Below, in pieces: positions 20,600-32,606 of a stretch of 64,000 bases of DNA. A program made the position numbers and the translations under genes. The stretch is taken from the NCBI GenBank assembly GCA_000727475.1, contig KL647290.1, forward strand, positions 392,843-456,842, given 5' to 3'. Source of the stretch: Sarcocystis neurona. Taxonomy: Eukaryota > Apicomplexa > Conoidasida > Eucoccidiorida > Sarcocystidae. Position 1 is the first letter of the stretch. Every line of letters starts with the position of its first letter. Below the pieces are notes generated by a model. It did not search any database. It was not told the DNA's origin and saw only the letters and a list, made by a program, of their open reading frames with translations.

Positions 20600-23195
20600 T
20601 CAGCAGAACAGAGAGGAAGAAACAGCAGCAGCAGCAGCGACGGCACGAGTTTACATGCAGCAGCGTCTCGCCGCGTTCCAGCACAGCAGCGGCAGGGGCG
20701 GAAAGAACGACTCTCCCAACGTGTGCGAGTGGAAGGCGAGGGCAGCAGAGCATCGACGTCCACCCCACAGCACCAACGCAGGTGGCATCCGTCAGGCAGC
20801 AGCAGCAGCAGCAAAAAGGAAGAAGGCATCCACTAGGATCCAGCAACAGCAGCACCACTCGTCGCCGCAGCAGCAGGAATGGAGAAAGCAGCAGCTAGGG
20901 ATCCAGCAGCAGCAGCAATCGCACCAGCAGCAGCAGATGCGAAGAAAGTGACATGCGGGAGACTGCTGTAGCAGTAGGCCCGCCTACGTAGCAGGCACGT
21001 ACGTGAACAGCAGCAGGATGAGCCGCGCAGCAGCACCAGAATGCAGCAGCAGCAGCTGCGGGTAGCTGTAGACGAATCCACTACACTCTGATGCTAGGCG
21101 CACTTTGTCTGCCGCGGCTCGAGGCTGGTTTCACCTGTCCTTCTTCGCCTGTATGTGCTGTTGCTGTCACCCTTTGCTACTGCTTCCGCGGTGGCAGTTT
21201 TCTCAGCCAGTGCGGACGGTGTGTGTTGCAGCTCGCTGGCCCTCTCTCATCCTTCTCTGCTGCTGCTGCGAGCGCCTGCTGCTAATGATCTGCTGCATGT
21301 GCTCCTATCGCTGCTGTCCTGCTGCAGCTGTTGCGCGATATCCTCCAGTGCCAGGCAGAGCGCGTGCTGCTATTGCTGCCTTGCTGCTGTTTTTCTACTG
21401 CCGCTGCTATCTGTACAGCTCTACCCTCTGCCTGCGTAACCGTCGTCTTCCTCTCCTCCCTCTGCGACTCCGTCCTTCGCCTCCTGCTGCTGTTCTGCTC
21501 TCCTTTTGCTACGCCTACATCTCGCTGCTGCTGCTGCTCCTGCCTGGTGGTGCTCCTTTTGAAATTCCTCTGCAATTCTCTGCTGCGCGTCTCTTTGTGC
21601 GGTTCCACCTAGTGTACTGCTGCTCTCTGCTACCCACGTCCTCTTGCCGCCCTGTTGCTGCAGCACGCCCCTTCCCACACCGGCGTTGCTGCTAAACAGC
21701 AGCTGCAGCTGCTGCCGCATGTGCCGGCCGCCGTCGTGCCTTCGCAGCTGCCGCTTCCTATCTTTCGTCCACGGGAAGCTGCTGCTCCTCGTGCAGACGC
21801 AACGCATCTGCTGCTGCTTCGGTCTTTCTGGATACTGCTGCTGTTGCTGCCGTTGCATGTGGAATGCCGCTGTTGCATTCGTTCCGCTGCTGCTGCTGCT
21901 TCAATTTTCCGCTAGCTGCAGCTGCTGAACCGGGACGCCTGTGATGCTGCACGTAGGGGCGCGAGTGCTTTGTCGGAGCAAATGGCGTTGCTGTTGTTGC
22001 TGCAGCTCTTCGACCTGTGCTTCGCATTCCTAGCACTGCACCGCCTGCGTCGATGAAGAAGTGCCGCCCTTCGCTACGGTCAATTGCGCCGTTTTGCTGC
22101 AGCGTGCTGGCGGTGGCTACATCCGAGATTTCGCTGCTGCTGCGGCTTCTTCTGCTTCTGGCCGTCTTCTTCCTCGTGCCATCTGCTGCTGCTGCTGCGC
22201 CCGCATGTGTCTGTCGCTGCTCTTTGTACCGTAATGCCAGTCCTTCTGCCTCGGTCTTCGCGATTTCTGCTCTTCACGGCGGCAGTCCGTTCCCGCTGCC
22301 TCCTGCTGTCGCAGCGGTCTGCTCCTGCTGTTACTGCTGCTAATTCTTCTTCTGCTACTTGCTGCTGCTGTCGTTACACTGGCGCCGTCACAGCTCTACC
22401 AGTAGAACCTTAATCTTTCCTTGGTGACAGCAGCTCTGCTAGCCATGTCATCTGTTGCTGCTCTCTCCGTCCGGCCCTTCCCGGTACGGTTCCTTCTCTC
22501 CCCGCGATGCCGTCTTCCTGTCCTGCTACCCTTCTTCGCCTTCTGCCGTTGCTCTCTCTGTTCTCTTCTTCCTAACGTCGTTTCTGTTGTACTGCTGCTC
22601 GGTTTTTCCTCCTGCTGCTGTGGCCTTCATGCCGCACCTGTTCGTTCTCTTGCTGCTGCCATCCCACACGTCTTACGCTGCTACTGCTAGTGACTCTTCT
22701 TCTCTAGCACGTTGCTGCTATCTTCATAATTAGTGCCTTTCCTTTTCACCCCGCCCTTCTCCTTCTATGTGCTGCCGCACCTCTTCCTGCAGCTGCTGCT
22801 GCAAGGCGTGCCCGTAGTGCCAACTCCCCCTCTTCTGTTAATGCCCTCTCGTTCTTCGCTGCTCTTCCCTCTGCCTGCTGCTGCTGCTGAAACCTGCTGT
22901 TGCTGACCGGAGCTGCCGAGAAAGGTGGCTGCTGCTGCACCTAGATCATGCTGCTGCTGCTGATGGGAGCCGCTGAGAATGCTGACTGCTGCTGGTGCCG
23001 CCGCTGAGTCTTGCGGCTGCTGGCTGCTGCTGCTGGCTGCTGCTGCTGGCTGCTGCTGCTACCGGCCATTGCTGCTGGCTGCTGTTGCTGTTGACTGCAG
23101 CCCCCCGACACGGTGACTGTCGCTGCTGAGTCTTGCTGCTATTTTGCTCGCTGCTGCTGTTGTGGTGATCGACTGCTGCTGGCAGTAACAAGAGA
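20600..23195. repeat. CAG block switching to CTG block
   Basis: CAG triplets dominate the + strand from about 20,620 to 21,060, and CTG triplets dominate from about 21,150 to 23,190. On the minus strand the second part reads Gln/Ala/Ser-rich and may include exons of the 24009-23203 gene (for example an open stretch at 21858-21421), but every frame is repeat-derived, so none is called. Confidence 0.7.
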
Positions 23196-23202
23196 GACTT
23201 AC

Positions 23203-24009
23203 CGCTGGCTCCAGTAGCAGTGCTCAAGGAGCGTAGCTAGCCAGAGATGCGCTTGAGCAGATGCAGCAAATGCAGCGCTGCTGAACTTGACAGTCGCGGC
23301 ACTAATCTTCTTGCTGAGCCGTTCCGCAGCAGCAGCGCTCTTGATGGTCATCCACGGCCCTTCGTCTTTCCCTCTCCCGTTGATGCTCACTCCACCTTTC
23401 TCTTGTCCTCCTCTTCCTCTTTTGTCTATTGCTTTCCTTGCGACGTGCGGTGGAGCTGCCCCCGCCGCTGCGGCTGCTGCAGGGTCTGCGTCGTCAGAGC
23501 TTTCCTCGTCTTCCGGGCCGCACGCAGAGCAGCACGAGAAACCAGTGCAGGCGAGCACCAGATCTGCGATTTTTTCCCGGGTGCTGTGGCCGTCTTGGGC
23601 AGCAGCGAGATAGCAGCTGCCGAAGAGATATAGAGCAAGAGGTGAAATCGCGCGTTCTACGTGTTTCTCAACAAACAGAAGCTGCGGCGTCACAGGCCGC
23701 ACGCGCAGCCGTAAGTCCTTAGGTAGTGGAGGAGGCGCAGGGAAGACTCCTCTGCCCAGCCGACAAGCTGCTGTTGCCACCTCGCTGATTAGGCCTCCCG
23801 ACGCAACTGCTGCTGCTGCTGCAGAAGTCTTCGCTGCTGTTCCTTCCCCCCTTGCTGCCGCCTTCTGATATGCTGCAGCGGCAGAAGAAGCGGCGTACAG
23901 TGCGAATTGATGGAAGAAGTACCGCTCTGCGAACGTTTCGAGAGTCTTCCGTCCGAGTTCTACCAGTTTCTCGTATAATCTGTTGACTCGCACACTCACA
24001 CGCCAAAAG
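23203..24009 (-). CDS. Large exon of unidentified minus-strand protein
   Basis: The acceptor CCTTTCAG|CTTTTGG (24010/24009) and the near-consensus donor CCAGCG|GTAAGT (23203/23202) bound 807 nt (1 nt + 268 codons + 2 nt). The N-terminal part is helical and non-repetitive: FWRVSVRVNRLYEKLVELGR, KTLETFAERYFFHQFALYAA. Ala-rich segments follow, then LLFVEKHVERAISPLALYLF and GSCYLAAAQDG, an acidic stretch (EDEESSDDAD) and a C-terminal helix (AAFAASAQAHLWLATLLEHC). No family recognised; a membrane-associated or scaffold protein is possible. Clean splice sites and codon-like composition make coding likely. Confidence 0.65.
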
Positions 24010-26958
24010 CTGAAAGGTTCGTAGACATATATATGTACACATACGTCCAGGTGCACATTTAGGCATTTACGTGGAAATAGGTTCTTTGCCCGAAAATTTT
24101 GAAATGTGTCATGGGGACGGGTGGAGTGCACGTGTTAGGCGCGCGAACAGAAATCCCCGCGCGGAGTCATGTGCAACTCGAATACTGTTCATCTATCCTG
24201 CAGCTCCACGTCTACGTCTGTGTACACCGATGTTCTAGTTATATTGTCCTCTGGATAGACAGACACAAACCTATGTACGTTTTGTCTGTCAAAGCATAGT
24301 ACTGCCTATAGGTGTATTGACGAACGCGTGGATAATGTGTCACACTTAAGTACTACTACTGATCTTTCTCAGACGGAAGTGGGTCTGTGGAGGGAATTTT
24401 AGAGAACCACGTGAGTGACTACAGATACCGTAGGTGAGCAGGTGCACACACACCTAGACGCTCTGCGCTCGTTGGATGTGCACGTATATATATATATATA
24501 TATAGATAGATAGATATACGTGCAAGTGTGGACATATTTTGTATGAAACGAAGAAAGTTGGGAGTGTCTTTCTCTGCAGGTATCAAAACTTCACGGGTGA
24601 CGGCGTTTTTTGAGAGAGAAGAGAGTGCTGCACACGTTGTGAAGCGGCAAGACTCTCGCTGCAGATGGGTGCGGCGGCGAGACGAATGAACAGAGATGTA
24701 CGCCCTGCGTTTGGAACGTATGCCTCTACATACACTGAGGAGGACCTGCGCATGTGAACGTGTGTGGGAAGGAGAGGGCCATGATATGGAGACGATTGTA
24801 TCGAATAGTGCATATGCAGCGGCGTTAATATACAGATGTGCATGTACATATGGCTGCAAGAGGGGTGTTCATCACAGACGCAGCAACTGAAACAGAGGTG
24901 ACAGCTTCAGCATCTTTCTGGTGCACGTACACTGCGTCTTCCGCACATCCGTAGCGACACACATCTATGCACCTGTGTTGGATGACTCCGGTTGATGAAA
25001 GGCAGGAAGAGGAATTGACGCAAGTGGAAGAAGACGCCTGAGAGCCAATAGCCTTCTTAGTCTTTTAAAACAGTACGACAAACACAAACTCTTTCAAAGT
25101 GAGTGTCAAACAGACTCCGAGGTGTATCTACGCCGAAAAATGCACTCACCTTTAAGTGACAGCACCTTCGCGTCGGAATTGCGGAAGCGTCCATACGCAC
25201 ATGCATACTTGAGCACGCACGCGCACATATAGACATATTCACATATGTGTGCTGGTCTTTCTGCCTGTCTACCTCCCTTTATGGCATTGTATATATATAT
25301 ATATCTTATACACACACACATTTATGTATAAATACATATGTGACTACATATATATATTTATGCATATACGTACCCCCATACGTGAGATGCACTCCTGCAG
25401 CTGCAAATCGTTTCCAGGCGGTAACGCAGTGTTCAGAAAGGGTAGAGTGTGAAGGAGCTATTGGTGCAGGTTTTCCCTGCCCCTAGACAAGTGAGTCTGA
25501 AAGAAGTTCGGCCTTCCTTCAAAGCGTGCGCACTTCCTACTGAGGTCGTATTTTTGTGCATTCTCCCTTTCACCACCTTTCTCCAACATCCACACACATA
25601 CTCTTTTTTCCACGCTTACACACCTACACATATACGAATACATTCAGTTCCGCACACGAAAGCAAATGTTTGCGAAAATACCTACGTACACCCCCACAGA
25701 AGGAAAAAGAGATCCAGACAAAGTGCGGGAAAAAAGTAGCAGTTTGTCTACAAAAGAAACTAGGATTATGTACGTGGAGAGGCATAAACAAATATGCTGG
25801 AGCACGCACACTAGGCGAAGAAGGCGCGTGCAAAGTCTCTGGTGTACGGACGCCGAAGCAACTGTGTATGCAGAGAAAAACGGCACACTCGCGAGGGTCA
25901 ACTCGAAAGCAGTGCTCATTGAAAAGCACTTCACGTGACACCGAACTCCTCTTGTGAGACATCTGCCACATTTTCACCTTATCCCTGCGTATGTCTACAG
26001 CTGCACATGCGTCCTTATACTTTCAGGAATGCACGACCCAACGCCTTGACTTTCATATATGTGTGTTCAAATACACTCGTGCCAGCCGCGCAATGGCGGT
26101 GAAAAAGTGTCGTTGACACTCCATCGCTTTCGGCCGCAGACCAACCTACTCACTCACGTGGACACACGTGCAGACACCGTAAACACACACAGACGTCTTC
26201 CACTAATGTATCTAACACCTGTATAGAACTACCAGCCTATCCGTCTGCACACAAAATACGCGACGGACAGTTCTCTGCTCATAAGCTTTAGAACTCAGGC
26301 ACCTGACCCCATGATTAGGTTATTTTCTTTTTGTTTTAGACCGAAATGCGTCGCACTTCTTGAGCCCTCCCCTTCGCCCCTGCACAATTTCGCACATGTG
26401 TGTCCTCCTTTGTAATTATGGGTAACTGGACAGATGTGTGGTGGTAGTATATTCACTTGCACAGACACGTGAATCGGTCGCAGCCCAGCATCCAGAAACA
26501 CATCAGATAACGCCGTGTCCACCGACAAATACAAACATCCACGTACGCCTTACATGAAAAGATAAACAAGACCGCCCGCAGGCAGGGAGACAGGGACGGT
26601 ATCCGATTGGCACATCTGCGTGGTTTTGTAAATTGCACACGTATACAGACTTATTCGCATCCGGAGCCGAGCTGCGTATGCATGCGTACACAGACGGAAG
26701 AGATATTTTTATAGGTACATTTCTACGTCCATACTCCGGCACTGAGTCTCATTACACTGTTACATACGTGTACCAACAGGTCCTCTCCAGCTCTCTCTGT
26801 TTAGCTATGTAGAGGTGTCGTGTGGGTCTGTACATACGAATACGCAGACACCTGCCTGCACACACATTTGAAAGAGATGTGCGGTGTGTGTACAGTTTCC
26901 ACACGAGTTGCTGGTCTAGTTGAGCATTACGTACAGTGTACATTGCTACGAAAAGATT
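24010..26958. other. Upstream/intergenic region
   Basis: A possible minus exon ends at about 24520 (ACTTGCAC|GTATAT) and reads KDTPNFLRFIQNMSTLA after CTGCAG, but its 5' side is not fixed. (TA)n and (GATA)n lie at 24483-24517. Nothing else convincing on either strand to 26958. Confidence 0.4.
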
Positions 26959-27654
26959 TTACCCGATGCCGCCCGTATTAAGAGGGAGGAAGGCAGCACA
27001 ATAATCAACGTCGCTTAGGTCTGTTTTTCCATAACCGAACCAAGCGCGAAGGTCTGACCACAAGCGACACCTCCGTTCCCGACAGATCGGCTGCTGCTTT
27101 GGCTTCGGCTTTTCCCCTGCTGCTGCTTTTGAACGGGGTGCTTTCCGTGGTGGTTGCCGCTGAATCCATTTCTCATTTTCCCGCTGCAGCAGCAAACCGT
27201 ACGGAGAAGAAGACACTCCTGCCACTTCTTCTGTGGCTGCAGGGGGTTTTCCAAGATGTCGGCCCTCCCTACCCTCTGCGCGGTAGGGGCAGCTCTCACA
27301 GTGCTGCAGCTGCCATGTAGAAGCAGCAGCACCGGCGCTGGCTGGGACGCGGCCGAAACGAGCTTGTCGTCTGACGCCTGGTGCTGCTGCTTTCAATCTC
27401 TCCGCCGCTGCTGCCGGTCGTGCTCTTGCTGCTTGTGCTGCGGAGATCGTCTTCGGTGCAGAGGCTGACTGTGCCGTGTTGGGGGCGACGCTGTTCTCGG
27501 TCATCCTTGCACTCGCCTCTGGACTGGTGTTCACACTGTTTCTCCTTCTCCTCCTCCTGTGTCTTCTTCTCGCTCTGGACCTGTTGCTTCTTAGCTGCTG
27601 CTGGAGTTTCTTGCTTGCTCCGTGGTACGTGTTGTCGTTGGTAGCCGAGCGTCG
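26959..27654 (-). CDS. C-terminal exon of unidentified Arg/Ser-rich protein
   Basis: The minus strand is open for about 230 codons to a TAA at 26959. It begins YHGASKKLQQQLRSNRSRAR, followed by an Arg run and NSVNTSPEASARMTENSVAP. Ala-rich sequence leads to a CESCPYRAEGREGRHLGKPP segment, and the end is non-repetitive (CRLWSDLRAWFGYGKTDLSD, VDYCAAFLPLNTGGIG). Basic Arg and Lys stretches suggest a nuclear or RNA-binding protein, which is inference only. The first ATG in frame is at 27534, but the frame is open before it, so an upstream exon is likely. Confidence 0.45.
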   Translation of the reverse strand, partial: RRSATNDNTYHGASKKLQQQLRSNRSRARRRHRRRRRRNSVNTSPEASARMTENSVAPNTAQSASAPKTISAAQAARARPAAAAERLKAAAPGVRRQARFGRVPASAGAAASTWQLQHCESCPYRAEGREGRHLGKPPAATEEVAGVSSSPYGLLLQRENEKWIQRQPPRKAPRSKAAAGEKPKPKQQPICRERRCRLWSDLRAWFGYGKTDLSDVDYCAAFLPLNTGGIG

Positions 27655-29412
27655 TTAGTTGCTGTCGCTGCAGCCTCCCTCTGCACTGCTGCTGCTACTT
27701 CTTCTCCCTTCCCTGCTGCCACGTGTGTAAACTGCCTCTGTTGCTGGTCTCGATGCGCTCTTGCTGCATCTTCTTCCTTCGTTGCTGAAAATCCTTGTTC
27801 GTGCTGCTGCCGCCGACGCGTGTACACCAGTTTTTAACTGGCGCAGCAGGTCGCCCCTTAGTTCTCTTCTTTGACGTTCTCACTGCGGCAGCACTTGTGC
27901 TTTCCCACCACATCACCGCACTGCAGCTCGTTATTCTGCCGTGCTCTCCCTTCTGCTGCTAACGAGTATCTTCTTGTTCAAAGGGTGCCGCTGCCCTTCA
28001 GCCGCAGCCTAACCCAACACGTCTCCCAATGGAGCGTAGCTCCTGCGTGCTTCCAGACTCGTTTCCTCTGTTGGTGTCGTAATGCTTGGTGTTACTTCTC
28101 CGGGGCGCTGCGGTGACTGCTCGTGCTCTTATACCTATACTGCTGCTTCAGGTGACGCTGTTGGTTCGCTTGATGCTGCTGTTGCTGTCTGCCGCGGATG
28201 CTGCTGCAGCACGAGGGCGTGGTGCTAGGCGCTCGAGGGGGCCGTAGACACACGCACAGCCGCAAGATCTCTGTTGCTGCTGCAGCAGCGCTATTACAGC
28301 ACCGAAGAAGAAGTTGCAGCAAAATCTCGATATTTGTGTGGCGCGCGTAAAGACAGGGACAGCAGCAAAAGCAAGGGCAGCAGCACAAACAGCAGCAGTA
28401 GTGATGTTTTGGCAGCAGCCGCAGGAGCAGCACCGGCGGCGGCCGGCGACGGCGAGAGTCGCAGCCACAGCGAGGGCAGCGGCAGTGGCAGGAAGGCGCG
28501 GGCTCCTCGCGTTTCTTCCAGCCCTACGCACGCGGCAAGGACCGCAATGCGGGCCGCAGTGAGGGACGCCGGCGTGGATAAAGCTACTCGCAGCACCAGC
28601 ACAGGAGATAAGTCCCAAAAGAAGGCAAGGCGGAAGAAAAGAGATTTTTTTCAGGCAGCAGCAACATCAGAACCGAGGCGTGGCAGCAGCAGGAATGTGT
28701 AGGACACACAGGAGAGAGCCCGGTTCACACCAACAGCATTCTGTGTTGCTGTTGTTGCTGCGGCTGCCGCTCCGACCCCTGCTGCTGCGGCGACTGCTGG
28801 CGGCCCCGTGCCACCTCGGAGAGGAAAGCTCCCCCGCTGGAGCTTGCCGCAGTCGCGAAGCCGCTGTGCCTGTGTACCTACGTACCCCTGCTAGTGGCGC
28901 GTAACGGTGTAGCCTGCCTGGGTGCTGCTCTCCTTCAGTCAAATGCCGCTCGTGCCTCTTCTGCTGCCCCGCACTGCGTGTAGCTGCGGATCTCCAGCGA
29001 AAGTGAGAGATCCGTGCGCGGCTGCGACTCCTTTTGCTGCTGCAGCGCTGCATCATCTCCTCTCTTCTTGTTCTCTGTGTGTGGCCCGCGCTTGTGCTGC
29101 TGCTAAGGGGGGGCTCCCGGGCGGCAGCAGCGGCTGGTGGTGGGCTGCTGCTACCGCACGACGCTCCTTTCCAGTGTTTTAATTGTTCTCCTTCCGGCAT
29201 TACCTTGTTCCTACGGGAGCAGATCCCCGGACCCGCCTTGCTCGTCAGTTGGTAGGTGCCGCTCCGGATCGACAGCCTGCTGGAGGTGTTGTGTTGCTGC
29301 CGTAAGTCGGCTGGTACACCCACCACGGGAACGCGAAACTCTCTGCTACTCCTGCTCATGTCTTCTGGCGTAACGAGCCTGGTTCACTACGCGCTGGTGC
29401 TGTATGCTCGCT
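27655..29412. other. Low-complexity region with competing ORFs
   Basis: Minus frames at 27827-27591, 27916-27695 and 29359-28667 are Arg/Ser/Ala-rich. A + frame at 28274-28702 is Ser/Gly/Ala-rich and ends in a basic KKARRKKRDFF. CAG/CTG triplets are dense, so neither strand can be preferred. Some of this is probably coding for the flanking genes. Confidence 0.35.
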
Positions 29413-30083
29413 ATGAACCGGCCTACGTTTCTTCTCCGGCTTGCTGCTGTGGATCTGTCGTCTGTCGTCTCTTGCCAAAAGCAAGCGCAGGAGCCGCTCG
29501 CTGCTGCAAGGCTGCTTGCAGCGCAAATGGTGCCCCCAGCCAAGGATATTTATTACTTACAACCGAGGGGCTTCGCTGCTGCACCCGCAGTGTGCCGCGC
29601 GGCAACAGCAGCAACGGCAGCAACTTAACAGAAAAGGCGGAATGTGGATTTCTCCTTCCCACCTCGCGTGTCGTCTGTGTACAGAGAAGGTAGTTATTAA
29701 TGGACCCTCAGTCCGCGCTGCTTCTACCTCTGTTGTTACGTTTTCTCCTTTTCGACCTGTGCTGCGGCACCAGGTGCAACAATACCCTAGCTTCGCAGCC
29801 GCACGCAAACCTTACTCCTCGGCGACTGCTGCCGAGCGCCGCTCAACTAACCCCCATAGAACAACAGCAGCGCAGCCGCACGCCGAGCCGCTGCTGCTGC
29901 CGGGGCTGCCACGGCTCGTGGTGCCACACAAAGCGAAAATGAGGAGACTGTTGATATCCAGCTGGAATCGAGCACCGCATGCGTTGATGATTTCCACCGC
30001 CGACGAAGAATCCAAAGCACTTCACAAGCGTTGCACTTGCAGCAGTAGTCCTGCTGTACACACGTGTGTGTATGTCGATGTAG
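29413..30083 (+). CDS. 5' part of an unidentified + strand gene
   Basis: An ATG at 29413 starts a protein-like frame (MNRPTFLLRLAAVDLSSVVS ... VPPAKDIYYLQPRGF) that stops at about 29628. From 29642 another frame is open to 30083 (TSVVTFSPFRPVLRHQVQQY, LPRLVVPHKAKMRRLLISSW, NRAPHALMISTADEESKALH). This implies at least one intron between them whose exact ends I could not fix; an acceptor TGGACCCTCAG near 29710 is one option. The 3' end is a good donor (GATGTAG|GTATGT at 30083/30084, phase 1). Its phase matches the terminal exon at 30224. The hydrophobic/basic N-terminus could be an organellar targeting sequence (inference). Confidence 0.5.
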
Positions 30084-30223
30084 GTATGTGTTCGTGTCTA
30101 GTTCTCTTGCGGGACTACCCACGAGGCAATACACATTCACACAGCAGCGCCGTATGAGATCAACACGTCCATCACCTTTTTGCATCAGAAGCACGATATG
30201 TGTGTGTATTACTCTTCCCTCAG

Positions 30224-30393
30224 ACTTCTATATTTTCGGCTCGGTGCGCCCGCCCCCTTACATTCGGCAGGGTGAAGTACACAGGCATCTTTTGGTGAAC
30301 GTCGACAACCCGCACGTAGGCGTTCTCTTGTGCGCCGCCCGCGCGTCTCCTACGAAGATGCAGATCCGGATTCTATTTAGTAAATGGATGTAA
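30224..30393 (+). CDS. Terminal exon of the same + strand gene
   Basis: A strong acceptor (TATTACTCTTCCCTCAG at 30223) precedes 2 nt + 55 codons + TAA. The product reads FYIFGSVRPPPYIRQGEVHR, HLLVNVDNPHVGVLLCAARA, SPTKMQIRILFSKWM. It is non-repetitive and strongly protein-like. The 2-nt start complements phase 1 of the exon ending at 30083, giving Asp at the junction. No family recognised. Confidence 0.6.
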
Positions 30394-32021
30394 TATTCGG
30401 TGGCAGGAAGTGTTGCCAAGACGTATGTAGGCAAGTCTTTCTGCAGACGTGTATAGCTGCACCGGCAAATGTGCGTCCGTTCGCATCTGCGCGACCCGTA
30501 TTTTGTTGTAGTATATGTGTCTGCGTAACATAATATTTATAATGTGCCGCGCTGCTTTTAAGTTGCCAGACACTACTGACATGCACTCCAAGAAAGTTCC
30601 TGCAGATCAAAAGAGAAACACACACATCTGCGTGGACACGGGCTGCGCTGCGACTGCTGCTGCATGCTAGTTAATTTTTTCCTCAAACTTACAACGATGT
30701 TGCAGTAATAAAGTGTCGATTTCCGCGTCTAAACACGCAAGAGGAGACCAACACATCCCATCCTGACCAGCAACACGAACAGGAGCACAAGGAAGATGTG
30801 AACGTGGAGGAGACGCAGCATCAAAAAGAACTCTACTAGTGGCGGGGAAGCGGCAACCGAACCGCGAACCGAAGCAGAAGCAGCAGCAGCAAATGCAGCA
30901 GGGGCAGGAGTAGGGGGGCAGCAACAGACGAAGCAGCAGCAGCAGCAGGAAGGCGATAACACCGACAGAAGGAGGAGCAACTCTTCAACAAGATGCAGCG
31001 TACTCCTCCCCTCTGAGAGCAGCAGCACCACCGCTGATAACTCGTGTCCACTTGCTACCGGATGTCCTGAGCGACGGGAAGCTCGTTCTTGACCACTTTG
31101 TCACGAGCAGCGGCACAGCTTGACAGCAAAAGCGGCGCATCTGGAGAAGAAGCAGGACGAGTCGCAGCAGCGCAGGGGACAGCAACAATAGCAGCAGAAG
31201 GGACAACAACAACGGCATCAGGAGAAGCAGCAAACGCAGCCGCAAAAGGAAGTGCAACCGCAGCAGCAGGACAAGCAGCAGCAGCAGGCGGAGCAGCAGC
31301 AACAGCAGCGGGGGAAGTAGCAATAGCAGGAGAAGCAGCGTGACGATTTTTGGCAGCAGCATCGCGAAACCGACTTTTTTGGACGCAGCAGCAGCAACAG
31401 CAGCAGCCCGCGGATCGACTAAGCAACAGCGGGAGTAGCGGCGGCAGTAGCAGTAGAAACAGCGGAAGAATAACGGCAACAGAGGACTCTAGTAAAGCAG
31501 CAGAAAAAGCAGAAGGCGCAATACCAGCAACACCAGCAGCAGCAGACGTAGAGAGAAGAACAGCACAAGAAGAGGAGGGCCGTAGCTCGGGCCATATTGA
31601 CGGAGTCGTTAATTAGCCGTGCTGCTTCCTTCTCGTGCTCCTGCGTAGTGCTGCGAGCTGCGTTCTAAACTAGGGGATCGTCTTCACGTCCTAAACCGTA
31701 GCCTGAGCAGCTCCAGCGATAGCTCTACCAGCAGCTGCAGCAGCCGCATGAGAAACGCCGAATCAGCTGCGACGCGTCCCCTTCTGAAGTTGTGTTAGCG
31801 GCAGCAGTAGATGAATATGGGGAGGAGTCCGCAGGAGCACGTCCACCGGAGCGGCAGCAACAGGGCGCGTCGTAGCCTTCCTTGTCAGCGCAGCACCAGC
31901 AGCAGACGAGAGGACAGCAGCAGCACAGGCGAACGTCCAACTGCGGCAGCAGAAAACAGAGGCAAGTAGAGAGCATAACAGGCGCGGCAAGAAACGCGGC
32001 AGCAGCAGCAGCAGTTTTTCC
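30394..32021. repeat. CAG-rich region upstream of the GTPase gene
   Basis: CAG triplets from about 30,870 to 31,560 and again at 31,730-32,020. Ala/Gln/Gly + frames (31089-31343, 31350-31616) and Leu/Cys minus frames are repeat products. 30394-30660 holds nothing recognisable. Confidence 0.6.
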
Positions 32022-32606
32022 TTGATGATGACGGGTAGTCGAGCAGCAGTTGCCGCTGCTGTTTCAGCTGCTGCTGCGACTCCGCGGAAGGGCGGGGCGG
32101 CGCGCGTAGGCCCGTGGAGAAGACCCTGCGGTCCTCCTGCGTATCTTTCTTTGCTCCCCGGAGACCTGCCGCTCTTTGATCCGCGCGTGTTAAAAGAAGC
32201 AGCGGCCGCAGTAGCAAGCCGCTCCACTCCCCCTTCTACTGCAGAAGAATCTCGGCCGGTGGCTGCTGCAGTCAGCAGCGGAGCAGCTGCAGCAGCAGTA
32301 GCAGGACGTGATGGGTGGAGTAGTGCTGGTGCAGAGCCGCCACCAGGTGGAGAGATACGAGGAGGACAAGAAGCAGAGAAGCGCACAAGAGAAGCAACAG
32401 AAGGGGCTGCTGCTCAAGGACGTCGCCGCAGCGCTACAACAGCAACAGAGGCAGAAGTTTCCTGCGCTTCTTCGGTCGAATTCCCATTCTTCAAGCCAAG
32501 GGAAGAGTTCTGCTTCGATCGTAGCATCACGTGGTACCCACCCCACATGCACAAGGCCACCCACGCCATCGACAAGTGCTTTAGATATGTGGACTGTGTG
32601 GTAGAG
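32022..32606 (+). CDS. MTG1: MTG1 exon 1
   Basis: 195 codons from an ATG (a second ATG follows at once) to the donor GTAGAG|GTAAGA, phase 0. The first ~165 residues are Ala/Gly/Arg-rich with no homology and fit a targeting presequence. From ~170 the family sequence ITWYPPHMHKATHAIDKCF begins. The minus strand is also open across it, but the family match fixes the strand. Confidence 0.82.

Noticed and set aside
31763..32386. 207-codon minus ORF
   Set aside because: Antisense to MTG1 exon 1 and CAG-rich flank; no motif.
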